Assembly (NCBI RefSeq): GCF_032842945.2 | Contig: NZ_CP146606.1 | Coordinates: 2,670,501-2,734,500 of the forward strand | Length of the DNA stretch: 64,000 nt | Reading direction: 5' to 3' | Origin: Roseovarius sp. W115 | Lineage (GTDB): Bacteria; Pseudomonadota; Alphaproteobacteria; Rhodobacterales; Rhodobacteraceae | In this document: piece after piece, positions 8,413-16,929 of the stretch | How positions within the stretch are numbered: the stretch's first letter is position 1 | How the letters are laid out: every line of letters begins with the position of its first letter | Position numbers and translations under genes: made by a program | The notes under the pieces: generated by a model | Told to the model about the DNA's origin: nothing | Database searches by the model: none | What the model saw: only the letters and a program-made list of their open reading frames with translations

Positions 8413-9783
8413 TCACAAGGCCCGTGTGCGCAGCATGATGGGCCCATCGGCGCGCATGGTGAAAGTAAGCACTGGGCGCGGAATAGGCGCATCGCCCAGC
8501 TCAAACGCCACGCCACGCAGGATTGACGCCATCAATACCATCATTTCCGCTTCGGCATATTGCGCCCCTATACAAACCCGTGGGCCGTCTCCAAAGGGAA
8601 TGTATTGACCGCGCGGTGGGGGTTTATCCAGGAAACGTTCGGGCTTGTATGCATCTGGATCATCCCAAAGCATGCGGTTGCGATGCAGGGAATAGACTGG
8701 GAAGAAGAGCGCGTCGCCCTTGGCAAACTTGATGCCTTTTATCGTGATGTCATCGCCCGCATCTCGGGCAAAAAAGGCGGCCGAAGGATACAGCCGCAGC
8801 GTTTCCTTGGTATGGGCGCGCAGGAGCGGCATTTGCTCAAGGTCCTCATAGGTGATCGGCTCTTTGGGAGAGACGTTTATGATTTCCTTGTGAATCGCCG
8901 CTTGCTGTTCGGGATGCAGCGCCAGTAGATAAGCGCCCCAGGCCATGGCGTTGGCCGACGTCTCATGGCCTGCGACCACAAAAGTCAGCAAGTTGTCGAC
9001 AGTGGTTTCTATATCCTCGAAATCCTCTTCCAGGGCGGCAATCATTAGATCGAGGAAGTCCAGCGGAATAGGGCGGCTCTCAGAACGGCGGCTTTCAATC
9101 ACCTGACGCGCGAGGGCGCGCATGTCCGTCACCGGAGCTTTGCTGTAGAACCATTTTTTGCGCGGTATCCACGCTGGTAAGCCCATGACGTCGAAAAGCG
9201 AGATGTTTGAAATGTACTCAAAGTAGTTGCGCAGCCCGACACGGATCTGCTCGGCGCTGACCTCTTCGTTGCCTGAAAAGATTACACGCGAGATATTGGT
9301 CAGTGTTGCGGCCGGTGCCATTTGCGCGACATCTACAAAACCAGGACCCTCGCGCAGCGATGCAGCGATCTCTTTGCCGGTTTCCGCAAAGTGCTGGCAT
9401 AGCATGGGCAGATTGCGCGCGGCAAAGAGAGGAGAGTAGCGGCGGCGTTGGGCTTTCCATTTCTCGCCCTCTGACAGCATCATCGAATTGCCAACAGCAG
9501 AGCCAAGAATGTCTTTTGTAAACTGCGCCTTGGGGAAACGGCGACCGGCACCAACCAGCAATTCTGTGATGATTTCGGGGTCGCAGATATAGTGGATTTT
9601 CAGTGGTCCCTTGAGATAAGTTTGGGTCGTGGTCTCAATTGGGATGACTTCGAGCATGTTGCGCCCGGCAAGCTTGGCGAATTTCAAAAGCCCCACGGGC
9701 CTCTCCGCCAGCTGAGCCGCGATAGGCAGGGAGCTTGCCACGGACGCACCGGTTTCGCGCTCTGTTTGTATTGTGTCAGTCAT
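8413..9783 (-). CDS. Cytochrome P450
   Basis: A soluble bacterial P450 of 456 residues. Visible signatures are the I-helix oxygen-binding motif AGHETSA, the K-helix ExxR as ETLRLYP, the PERF segment (YKPERFLD), and the heme-thiolate loop FGDGPRVCIGAQ near the C-terminus. It would hydroxylate a hydrophobic substrate using electrons from a ferredoxin system, none of which is encoded nearby. The start is set at ATG 9783 (MTDTIQTERE) rather than at the upstream ATG 9849, because P450 homology begins after it; neither start has a strong ribosome site. It lies convergent to the response regulator and divergent from the histidine kinase, separating two genes that look like partners. Confidence 0.9.
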   Translation of the reverse strand: MTDTIQTERETGASVASSLPIAAQLAERPVGLLKFAKLAGRNMLEVIPIETTTQTYLKGPLKIHYICDPEIITELLVGAGRRFPKAQFTKDILGSAVGNSMMLSEGEKWKAQRRRYSPLFAARNLPMLCQHFAETGKEIAASLREGPGFVDVAQMAPAATLTNISRVIFSGNEEVSAEQIRVGLRNYFEYISNISLFDVMGLPAWIPRKKWFYSKAPVTDMRALARQVIESRRSESRPIPLDFLDLMIAALEEDFEDIETTVDNLLTFVVAGHETSANAMAWGAYLLALHPEQQAAIHKEIINVSPKEPITYEDLEQMPLLRAHTKETLRLYPSAAFFARDAGDDITIKGIKFAKGDALFFPVYSLHRNRMLWDDPDAYKPERFLDKPPPRGQYIPFGDGPRVCIGAQYAEAEMMVLMASILRGVAFELGDAPIPRPVLTFTMRADGPIMLRTRAL

Positions 9784-10124
9784 TTGTTGATACAACGTCT
9801 GGAACAGAAATCCGGGTCGGCATAGAGTATCCCTCACAAAAAGCCGCATATCGCTACGCTGACAAAACCACCCAGCGTCAAGCCTACCAGAACACAGTAT
9901 TCAAGCAAGTGGCTCTGTTAACCAAAGTTAATAGTTTTATTATACATTTAAAACATAAGCTTAAGTACTTTTCTTAAGGTTATTTTTCCAATCCTGTGCA
10001 AGTGTTCTGTTGAGCTTTCGCGTCATGTCATGAAATTTGCCCAAATCTGACCGGAATGCGGACCCATTCTTAGCCAAAATATGTGAAATCACGCCTCTAG
10101 AGCAGAGCAAAGAGATGTGGTGGC

Positions 10125-11494
10125 ATGGCGCTCACGGACACTAAAAAAGCAGAAGCCGTAGAGCCGGAAGCGGTTGGGCCGGACGACGAACTTCTTCAAA
10201 ACCTCAAAGATTACACAGCGATGGCTTTCGCTCTGATCTGGCAGAGACAAGCTATTTTTCTGTCTGCGACGCTGTTAACTGCGTTTTACTTCAACCCGCT
10301 AAACGCGTTTCTTTTCTACGTTCTGATCCTGTTTTTCGAAGTGCAGGACATTGTCTTGGCGCGCAGGGTGGCTGTGCTCAAGGTGCACCAGCGCAAGGCA
10401 ATCAACCTCAGTCTTTTCTGGATCCTCGTGAATACGGTTCTGAGTTCTCTTGCGATCTGTATCTATGCCATCTCTGTTGCATTCAGTCAGGAATCCGGGG
10501 GCACTTTACACCGCTCTTCTTCTTGTTTGCAGCGGCTCTTTTCGCTGCGATGAACAACCACCAGCTGGTTATGGCCCTGGCAATCCGGCTGGCGCTATAT
10601 GGTGTTTCCTTTGTGATTATTGTCGTACGAGATTTGTGGGTTGAACGGCCACCACTGACCTCCGAGCTGTGGCTGCATTTCTTCACCGTTATCTTCGTGA
10701 TGTATTTCCTGATCGACTGTTCGATCGTGTTTTTGAAACTTTATCGCAAGAATTTGGCGCATCTGAACAAGCTGCACAAAGAACATGAGCGCACCAAAGC
10801 GGCCTACAAGATCAAATCTCAGTTTGTCTCAACGGTCAGCCACGAGCTTCGTACGCCGCTTACGTCGATCAAAGTATCGCTTGATTTGCTGAACACCGGG
10901 GCTTTGGGACCGATCCCTGCCAATATGCAAACAATTGTTGAAACCGCCGGTAAAAACAGCGACCGGCTGTCGCGGCTGATTGACGACGTGCTTGACCTGC
11001 AAAAGCTGGAAGCAGGCGAGATGACCTACCGCATGGAGGTTCTCAACGTTCAGGTTTTCCTGACCGACGCCGTAGAAGGAAATGCCGGTTTTGCAGACAT
11101 GCACCGTGTCACGCTAATGCCGGAGTTTGACGAAAAACCATGGCTTTTCGTCGAGGCAGACGAAATGCGCCTGATGCAGGTGCTGTCCAATGTGATTTCC
11201 AACGCTGTGAAGTTTTCTAACCAGGGTGACATCGTTACCGTAGGGTGCATGACGCTTGATAGCCGTGTCCGGATTTACGTTCAGGACAGGGGCAAGGGAA
11301 TTCCACAGGGTTCAGAAGAGAAGGTATTTGGACGTTTCAGCCAGATCGACTCGTCCGACCGACGCCAGGTCGGTGGTACCGGTCTTGGCATGAACATCTC
11401 ACGCGAGATTGTGGAGCATTTCAAAGGCACTCTGACCTATGAAAGTAGCGAAGGCCAAGGCACGACATTCTTCATCGACCTCCCCCTGCGATGA
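10125..11494 (+). pseudogene. Membrane sensor histidine kinase (one-base frameshift)
   Basis: Restoring one G in the run at 10497-10501 (five to six) yields a continuous 456-residue kinase. It has an N-terminal cytoplasmic leader and about six hydrophobic segments, including FLSATLLTAFYF, NAFLFYVLILFF, FTPLFFLFAAALF and FFTVIFVMYFLI. A short coil leads to the H box (STVSHELRTPLTS), then N box (NVISNAVKFSN), G1 (DRGKGIP) and G2 (GTGLGMNISREI). There is no obvious periplasmic sensor domain, so it probably senses within the membrane. ATG 10125 follows a purine-rich stretch. It is orphan apart from the response regulator about 1.8 kb upstream, with which it may pair (inference). The break is probably a sequencing error. 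Confidence 0.8.
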
Positions 11495-11952
11495 TGGAGG
11501 GCTCGGGTTCTCGCGCGGCGGAATAAGTTCGGATTGGCGCCATTTTGCGCGTTGTGGCTAGGGTGAGAAACTTGACAAAAGTCAAGGAAATCAAGGCGCC
11601 CGGTTGTGCAAGAATATGTGCATGAAGCTTGATCTTGGCACGTGCGATGAATTGAATTTGGTCCTCCCGACCAGCCAGGATTGTGCATCTGTTTACCCCG
11701 TGTACGGTTTGAAGAGCTGAAACGCGTCTCCCCGCGTTCCCAAGCCCTGCTGCTGTGCATGTCTCTGACGCGACGGGTGGTACACTCCCGCGCCACCTGT
11801 CGCAGCAGAGAACCTCAAACCGTACAGGTTCAAAGCCATGTTGAACGAAACGGAGACAGTGCGTGAAGACATAGTCGTGTTTTTGCCCAGCCAGATTGAC
11901 ACGCCCGGCATGCCGCATGACAGCCGATTGTCTTTGCTGTCAACCGGAACAG
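11495..11952 (+). promoter_or_regulatory. Intergenic region with no convincing gene
   Basis: About 460 bases between the kinase and the NirDL-like gene. Short open frames exist (for example ATG 11681 and ATG 11839) but none has recognisable protein character. The only clear signal is the palindrome at 11572-11585. The region might hold a long leader of the NirDL-like transcript. Confidence 0.4.
11572..11585. promoter_or_regulatory. Crp/Fnr-type (Dnr/NnrR-like) palindromic box
   Basis: TTGAC-AAAA-GTCAA is a perfect 5+5 inverted repeat with a 4-base spacer, matching the TTGNNNNNNNNCAA geometry of Fnr/Dnr sites. It lies upstream of the NirDL-like gene, which is followed by two Crp/Fnr regulators, so regulation by one of them under low oxygen or nitric oxide is a fair inference. 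Confidence 0.5.
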
Positions 11953-12969
11953 ATGAGTGCCCTTGGGTACATGGATGGCCGTATGACCCTAGATGATCTC
12001 GACTGGCAGTTGATGAATGCGTGGCAACGCGCGCTCCCGCTTGTGCCGAGGCCGTTTGAGGTTGTTGGAGACAGTCTTGGGTTGAAAGAACCCGATGTTA
12101 TTAAGCGTTTGCGCGGACTTCTTGAGGTTGGTGCCATAAGCTGTATTGGTGCAACATGCCGACCTGAGACCATGTCGACGGGCACACTTGCGGCCATGTC
12201 TACGGGCGCAGACCAGGTCGATAAGTTTGCCGGGCTGCTGTCGGAGTTGCGGGAGGTTGATCAGGTCTATCAGCGGGAAAATCCCTGGAACATCTGGTTT
12301 TCCGTTTCTGGACAGACACGCAGTTTGGTGGACCAGACTCTTGGTGAGATCGAGCGCAAAACGGGCACCCAATTGCTTGACCTGCGCTTGGTACAGCCTT
12401 TCAACATTGATCTCGGGTTCGATCTGGGCGGCAACAGCGATTTACCGGTGCCGGAGCCGTTTGACGACACTGTGCCTGTTTCGCATTTGGACCGCACGAT
12501 TATCCGGGCTTTGGCTGAAGGGATCGAGCCGGTAGAACGCCCGTTTGAGAACCTGGCGCATAAGCTGGGCCATGACGAAGACGTCATATTGGGACGTATC
12601 CGCATTTTGGCCAAAGCGGGGGTGCTCTCGCGGATCGGGTTGATTGTGCGGCGTCGCTCCTTGGGGTGGCGGTCAAATGCAAAGGTTGTGTTCAACGTGC
12701 CGCCTGAAGACATCGGCGAAAAGGGCAGGGCGCTTATTGACGTGCCGGGTGTGACGCAATGCGACGAGCGCAAGCCTATGTCAGAGCACTGGCCCTACAC
12801 GCTCTATTGTATGATCCATGGGCGCAGTCGGGCGGAGACGCTGGATGTGCTCACGCATGCTCGCGTGCGGGCTGGACTGGTAGGATATGATTACCGGGTG
12901 TTGTTTACCACGCGCTGCTTTAAGCAGATACCGGCCTTGATCGATTGCGCAGAACTTGTGATGTCATAA
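11953..12969 (+). CDS. NirDL-type fused siroheme decarboxylase / heme d1 biosynthesis protein (Lrp/AsnC fold)
   Basis: About 338 residues made of two tandem AsnC-type units. The first starts LDDLDWQLMNAWQ and ends around the NIDLGFDLGG segment. The second starts SHLDRTIIRALAEG and contains the diagnostic LSRIGLIVRRRSLGWRSNAKVVF and VPGVTQCDERK segments. NirD/L/G/H and AhbA/B proteins decarboxylate siroheme to 12,18-didecarboxysiroheme on the way to heme d1 or heme; NirDL fusions are known in denitrifying alphaproteobacteria. No nirS, nirE, nirJ or nirF is in the window, so this copy is an orphan here. The frame is open back to ATG 11896; ATG 11953 or 11983 better match family N-termini. It overlaps the convergent regulator by 6 bases. 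Confidence 0.75.
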   Translation: MSALGYMDGRMTLDDLDWQLMNAWQRALPLVPRPFEVVGDSLGLKEPDVIKRLRGLLEVGAISCIGATCRPETMSTGTLAAMSTGADQVDKFAGLLSELREVDQVYQRENPWNIWFSVSGQTRSLVDQTLGEIERKTGTQLLDLRLVQPFNIDLGFDLGGNSDLPVPEPFDDTVPVSHLDRTIIRALAEGIEPVERPFENLAHKLGHDEDVILGRIRILAKAGVLSRIGLIVRRRSLGWRSNAKVVFNVPPEDIGEKGRALIDVPGVTQCDERKPMSEHWPYTLYCMIHGRSRAETLDVLTHARVRAGLVGYDYRVLFTTRCFKQIPALIDCAELVMS

Positions 12970-13680
12970 GGTTTCGGAACGCTGTTGCGTGCTCCAGGAC
13001 TCCGCGGGATCCTCATCTGCATACTCAGACAGTCGCTCTATGGACTCTATTATCGCATGATCTTTTTGAATGCTGACGCCGTAAGGTTTCAAGCGCCTGA
13101 AAGCGCGCGAGAGCGATTCGGGTTTCATGCCGAGCCAAGCGGCGATCAGTACCTTGTCATAAGGTAGGATCACCGTGCAGGATCCGGTTTGCGATTTGCA
13201 GAGGGACAGAAGAAAATCAGCGATGCGTTGCGCCCCGGTATGCGATTTCAGCTGTTCGACATGCTGAACAAGCGCGCGATTTTGGTCCATGGACCCCGAC
13301 AATGCGGCCTGACAGAGAGCGAGGTCGGATTCAATCGCCTGAGCGAAATAGAGCCCGTCAATTTGCAGCAGCATTGCGTCTGACACGGCCTCAGCGCCGG
13401 TGACATATGAGTGATCTCTGAGCGCGGCCTCTTCCCCGAAGCAGCCGTTTTCCGTGAAAATACCGACCACAGCTTCGTTGCCGCAGGGGGTGACGCGATA
13501 GGTTTTGACCCATCCTTTAAGCACAACAAAAAGACTGTGAGCACCTTCACCCTGAATATAGATCGATGCTCCGCGCTCGACGCTGCGGATCAGGGATTTT
13601 TGCATAATCACTTCGACTTCAGGCGCAGGGATGTTTTTCAACACCGCCGCCTGCTTGGCTATGTCAAAGTAAGACCCCAT
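12964..13680 (-). CDS. Crp/Fnr-family transcriptional regulator (Dnr/NnrR-like)
   Basis: A 238-residue regulator. A cyclic-nucleotide-binding-type beta-barrel (GASIYIQGEGAHSLFVVLKGWVKTYR, then GCFGEEAAL) is followed by a dimerisation helix and a C-terminal helix-turn-helix (KVLIAAWLGMKPESLSRAFRRLKPYGV). The cluster of N-terminal cysteines of oxygen-sensing Fnr is absent, which favours the Dnr/NnrR group that senses nitric oxide or other signals through heme. ATG 13680 is chosen because GAGGGA lies upstream; ATG 13707 has no ribosome site. It is divergent from a second regulator of the same family and convergent with the NirDL-like gene. Confidence 0.85.
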   Translation of the reverse strand: MGSYFDIAKQAAVLKNIPAPEVEVIMQKSLIRSVERGASIYIQGEGAHSLFVVLKGWVKTYRVTPCGNEAVVGIFTENGCFGEEAALRDHSYVTGAEAVSDAMLLQIDGLYFAQAIESDLALCQAALSGSMDQNRALVQHVEQLKSHTGAQRIADFLLSLCKSQTGSCTVILPYDKVLIAAWLGMKPESLSRAFRRLKPYGVSIQKDHAIIESIERLSEYADEDPAESWSTQQRSETL

Positions 13681-13828
13681 CAAGTCGCATCCCTCATGGC
13701 TCGTCACATCGGCTTAGGGCGCACGCAAACTATCACATCGAAGAAAATCGCGAAGATAGATTGGCGCAGGTGTCGTAAATTTTAGATTTCACCCTGCGTT
13801 CACGATACTGAAATCGCTCACTTAATCT

Positions 13829-13842
13829 TTGAGAAAGCTCAA
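13829..13842. promoter_or_regulatory. Crp/Fnr-type palindromic box between divergent regulators
   Basis: TTGAG-AAAG-CTCAA is a perfect 5+5 inverted repeat in the 274-base gap between the two Crp/Fnr genes. Same geometry as 11572-11585. It is positioned to control one or both regulators, by autoregulation or cross-regulation (inference). Confidence 0.5.
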
Positions 13843-13954
13843 AAATCAGGCTATAATTGAAAATATATTTTTGGCGCCTGCGACACTAAGCCGGATTTTC
13901 TGAACCTTTCAGGTGCGTCACATTTCGTCCGCGCGAACCATCACAAAGAGAAGA

Positions 13955-14653
13955 ATGACAATGGATGTCGCGTTTTTAACCGATTCCGAACAACAAATCG
14001 TTCGTAAGTCCGCGTTGTGCTCCAGCATGACGGAGGATGTGTTTCAGCATGTGCTTGCCCGTGGCAGTGTTACTGACTTCAAGCGCGGTGAATACCTTTT
14101 TGATCAAGGGCGCCCGGCTGAAGTTCTGTATCTCGTTCTGCAAGGATGGGCACAGATCAAACGGGTTGAGCAAGACGGATCTTGCACGCTGATTTCAACA
14201 TTTGGGACGGGCCAAACCATCGGCGAGACCCCAGCATTTCTTCACAAGCCATATCCAGCCTCGGCACAGGCTATGACACATGTGCGTGTCTTTGCGATCA
14301 GTGGTCAGACTGTGGTCGAGATTATGCAGGAAGATCCAGAAGTGCTCTCTTCTGCATTGGCGTCGGTGTACATCAAACTGCATGAGTTGGTGAACGAGGT
14401 CGAGTTGCTGAAATCTCGGACCCTGAGAGAACGCCTGGCGCTTTTCTTGCTGGAACACCTGTCTGAAGAAGTTGCGCCCACGTCAATGCAATTGCCATTC
14501 GGCAAGGCTCTGATTGCCGCCAAGATCGGCACCAGCCCGGAACAATTGTCGCGGACCTTCAAAGAGCTAAAGCCGCACGGTGTTCACATTTCTGGCAGCA
14601 CAGCAAAAATCGATGACCCCGAAGCGCTGCGCAGAATGCTGCACAAGGTTTAA
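13955..14653 (+). CDS. Crp/Fnr-family transcriptional regulator (Dnr/NnrR-like), second copy
   Basis: A 232-residue protein with the same architecture as its divergent neighbour: an effector barrel (GEYLFDQGRPAEVLYLVLQGWAQIKRV, then GQTIGETPAFL), a long dimer helix and a helix-turn-helix (KALIAAKIGTSPEQLSRTFKELKPHGV). Fnr-type cysteine ligands are lacking. The start at ATG 13955 is supported by AAGAGAAG just upstream; ATG 13961 is also possible. The two regulators are clearly paralogous but not near-identical, so they probably respond to different signals or levels. Paired Dnr-type regulators beside a heme d1-type gene suggest nitrogen-oxide or low-oxygen control. Confidence 0.86.
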   Translation: MTMDVAFLTDSEQQIVRKSALCSSMTEDVFQHVLARGSVTDFKRGEYLFDQGRPAEVLYLVLQGWAQIKRVEQDGSCTLISTFGTGQTIGETPAFLHKPYPASAQAMTHVRVFAISGQTVVEIMQEDPEVLSSALASVYIKLHELVNEVELLKSRTLRERLALFLLEHLSEEVAPTSMQLPFGKALIAAKIGTSPEQLSRTFKELKPHGVHISGSTAKIDDPEALRRMLHKV

Positions 14654-14993
14654 GCCGCTTCGCGACATCAACGGCGGGCGAGAAGCGTCATATCGATTGA
14701 TGTGGCGGAGCTCAGGGATTAATACTTACTATATATCATACTGTTAAGTATAACTGTTTAAGGAAAAGTAGAAATTAATACCACATAAAAGACCACAATT
14801 TAGTATTGGTTTGGATTTCGGAAAGTACAGTTGTTGGACGCCCCGTTTTTGCGACACAAACCTACCGATGATGTAGTCAATGGCCGCTCTAGCACTGGTG
14901 TTTCTCTGAGTGCTGAGTGAGATGAAGGATTTCAGCGTTTTCTAGCCAGCGACTGTTGTCATTCTGGCAGGTCGCTGCGTCCTTTGTCGCCGG
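14654..14993. other. Intergenic region, no gene seen
   Basis: 340 bases between convergent genes. It contains an AT-rich stretch with 7-base inverted arms (ATACTTA ... TAAGTAT, about 14722-14751) and a GC-rich imperfect hairpin directly after the regulator stop. No open frame with protein character and no RNA gene recognised. Confidence 0.4.
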
Positions 14994-16049
14994 TTACTCT
15001 GCTGGAGAGAACCCTGCAATCAATTGGCGCAAGCCCAGCGATGTGCCTGCAAAGATGGCGAGGAATGTGACCGGCGCGCTGTAAGCAAGTACTGAGAAGG
15101 CTGATATGCCTTGTCCGACACTGCAACCCACGGCGAGGATGGCGCCTGGTCCCATAAGTGCAGCCCCTGTTATTTGACGTTTAAGTTCGCGTGGGTCTTC
15201 GCAGGCTTCCCAACGGAAATGCCCCTTGGAATAAGAGCCTAGGGCGGCGCCTATCACGACGCCCACGACTGAACCTACGCTGAAGGAGAGCGTGTTGCCT
15301 GAAGCGGTCATGGTGTAGAAGATCGTGTCGCCTATTGGTGCCGCGAATGTGTGGGTCTCGACTGGTTCTGCTTCAAAGCCCGTTATTGCTATCCAATAGG
15401 TTCCGGTCCAGCCCGACAGGATGGCAAGGCCCACGATGACGCCCCAAAAGATCAGCGCGGGCGATTGGCGCATGTCACGGCTTGAAAGTGCCACGACGAG
15501 GATCAAACCACCTATGACAAGTCCTGTTATCGTCGGGGAAACACCTAGGGCGGTTTCGGCGAGCTGGCCAAACCCTTGGGGGGTCGTTGCTCCTATTTCG
15601 ACCGGGAAAAGGGTGACCCGCAGATGCGCAAGCGGACCGGACATAACAAAATAGGCCGACAATCCCATGACAATGACGATTACAAAGGAACGAAGGTCGC
15701 CGCCGCCCAACCGCGCCAGCGCGCCGTAACCGCAATTGCCGCTGAGGGCCATGCCATAGCCGAACATGAGCCCGCCGACGATCGTGCCGATCGGGTTCCA
15801 GACGCGGTCAAGATAGGCGGTTTCAGCAGCGTCCAGGTAACCGTAAGCAAATGCGGCCTGAGTGCCAATGATGGCCGTTGCGATGGCAATTCCCCACATG
15901 CGCATCCGGCGATCATCAGAGCCATAAAGAATGTCTTCGATGGCACCCAATGTGCAAAAGCGGCCAATTCGTGCCGCCAATCCCAAGGCGATGCCACCGA
16001 TCAGTCCGATCAGGGTTGCAGCGTTGGCTTCTCCCAAAGTCTCCAGCAT
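14994..16049 (-). CDS. YeeE/YedE-family sulfur-compound transporter, sox-linked
   Basis: A 351-residue, multi-span inner-membrane protein. It shows the conserved cysteine-bearing motifs of thiosulfate/sulfur importers (YeeE/TsuA, SoxT): GRFCTLGAIEDILYG, LSGNCGYGALARLGGGDLRS and AVGCSVGQGISAFSVLA. In the characterised YeeE these cysteines relay thiosulfate through the membrane. ATG 16049 is chosen because GAGGAGG lies 7 bases upstream; an in-frame ATG 16079 lacks one. It is directly downstream of soxR on the minus strand with 41 bases between, so it is co-transcribed with soxS and soxR and probably repressed by SoxR in the absence of reduced sulfur. Confidence 0.87.
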   Translation of the reverse strand: MLETLGEANAATLIGLIGGIALGLAARIGRFCTLGAIEDILYGSDDRRMRMWGIAIATAIIGTQAAFAYGYLDAAETAYLDRVWNPIGTIVGGLMFGYGMALSGNCGYGALARLGGGDLRSFVIVIVMGLSAYFVMSGPLAHLRVTLFPVEIGATTPQGFGQLAETALGVSPTITGLVIGGLILVVALSSRDMRQSPALIFWGVIVGLAILSGWTGTYWIAITGFEAEPVETHTFAAPIGDTIFYTMTASGNTLSFSVGSVVGVVIGAALGSYSKGHFRWEACEDPRELKRQITGAALMGPGAILAVGCSVGQGISAFSVLAYSAPVTFLAIFAGTSLGLRQLIAGFSPAE

Positions 16050-16090
16050 TCTCGACCTCCTCAAGCCTGAGAAGGCCACCAGATTTATGG

Positions 16091-16474
16091 TCAGTCTTCC
16101 CTACAGAACATGTCGTATACGACTTCCATGATTTTCTTTGGGCGATCATCTGTCAAGCTGTAGTAGATCGCCTTACCGTTACGACGAGGTGTAACAAGCC
16201 CTTCTAGGCGCAGGCGCGAGAGTTGTTGCGATACAGCGGCCTGACGGGCCGACAGGAGATCTTCGAGCTCTGTCACGGATTTCTCGCCAGAGGCCAAGTG
16301 ACACAGGATCATTAACCGACCTTCGTGGCTGATCGCTTTTAAGAAGTTTGAAGCACGTTGGGCATTGTGCATCATCTTCTCCATATCCTCAGCACACATA
16401 TTGGCGTCGAGGATTGGGAGACTCGAGGATGTCTCCGTCGAAGTGTCGGTTTCTGATGTCACGTGAAGTGTCAT
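16091..16474 (-). CDS. soxR: SoxR, ArsR-family repressor of the sox genes
   Basis: A 127-residue winged-helix protein. ArsR-type DNA-binding segments are LKAISHEGRLMILCHLASGEKSVTELEDLL, the recognition helix AAVSQQLSRLRLEGLV and the wing RRNGKAIYYSL. Two cysteines, C27 in the N-terminal arm and C59 in the helix before the recognition helix, plus C125 near the end, could provide the thiol or polysulfide switch known for SoxR/SqrR/BigR relatives. It sits in a minus-strand unit soxS-soxR-yeeE, divergent from soxVW, the standard arrangement in Paracoccus-like sox clusters where SoxR represses both directions. Confidence 0.92.
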   Translation of the reverse strand: MTLHVTSETDTSTETSSSLPILDANMCAEDMEKMMHNAQRASNFLKAISHEGRLMILCHLASGEKSVTELEDLLSARQAAVSQQLSRLRLEGLVTPRRNGKAIYYSLTDDRPKKIMEVVYDMFCRED

Positions 16475-16480
16475 ATCGGA

Positions 16481-16848
16481 TTAGCCCGTTTGTTCCAATG
16501 AGATATTCGCGCGTTCAAACATGATCGTCAGTAGCCCCCAGAAAAAATCTTCGCCAGGGTATCCTTCTATCCGACCAACTTCTTGTCCGTCTTCCACCAA
16601 GATGAAAGTCGGCGTGTAGTGCACACGGCTGTTCAAAACGGCACTGGGTGTTTCACTGTGTAGGTCATAGCGGCGAAGGGGGCCGTTTTGCCCTCTGCGG
16701 TCTTTGGGTAGATATGTGCGATCTCTTCATTCCAGCGCGCACACCAATAGCATCCCTGCTCTTCCGCCATAAGCAGATATGTCTCTGCGAAGGTAGGCAA
16801 CGGAGTCCACGCAAGAGCGGCTATCAGCAGTGCTTTCAATCGCAACAT
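16481..16848 (-). pseudogene. soxS: SoxS, periplasmic thioredoxin-like protein (one-base frameshift)
   Basis: As read, the frame ends early at 16633. The other frame continues with YDLHSETPSAVLNSR, YTPTFILVEDGQEVGRI and YPGEDFFWGLL to a stop at 16481. Adding one base to the C run (plus-strand G run 16678-16682, five to six) gives a 122-residue SoxS with a signal peptide (MLRLKALLIAALAWTPLPTFA), the redox motif CYWCARW and the cis-proline TPT. SoxS is a periplasmic thiol reductase that keeps SoxY active. ATG 16848 is preferred; an in-frame TTG 16875 exists. The break lies in a homopolymer like four others in the window, so an assembly error is the likeliest cause. Confidence 0.85.
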
Positions 16849-16870
16849 ATGTCTATCCAATTGACGCGAG

Positions 16871-16900
16871 TTCAAATGTTATCATAATCTAATATTTGAA
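16871..16900. promoter_or_regulatory. Candidate SoxR operator between soxS and soxV
   Basis: TTCAAATGTT (16871-16880) and AATATTTGAA (16891-16900) form a 10-base inverted repeat with one mismatch around a 10-base AT-rich spacer. It lies between the divergent soxS and soxV starts. ArsR-family repressors bind such AT-rich palindromes, and SoxR of other bacteria binds the equivalent intergenic region. The exact site is inferred. Confidence 0.55.
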
Positions 16901-16929
16901 TACTTCAAGAAAGAGCGGCGGGATCACAG

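Noticed and set aside
11681..11866. Short plus-strand frame between the kinase and the NirDL-like gene
   Set aside because: 61 residues, Arg/Ser-rich, no ribosome site and no known family.
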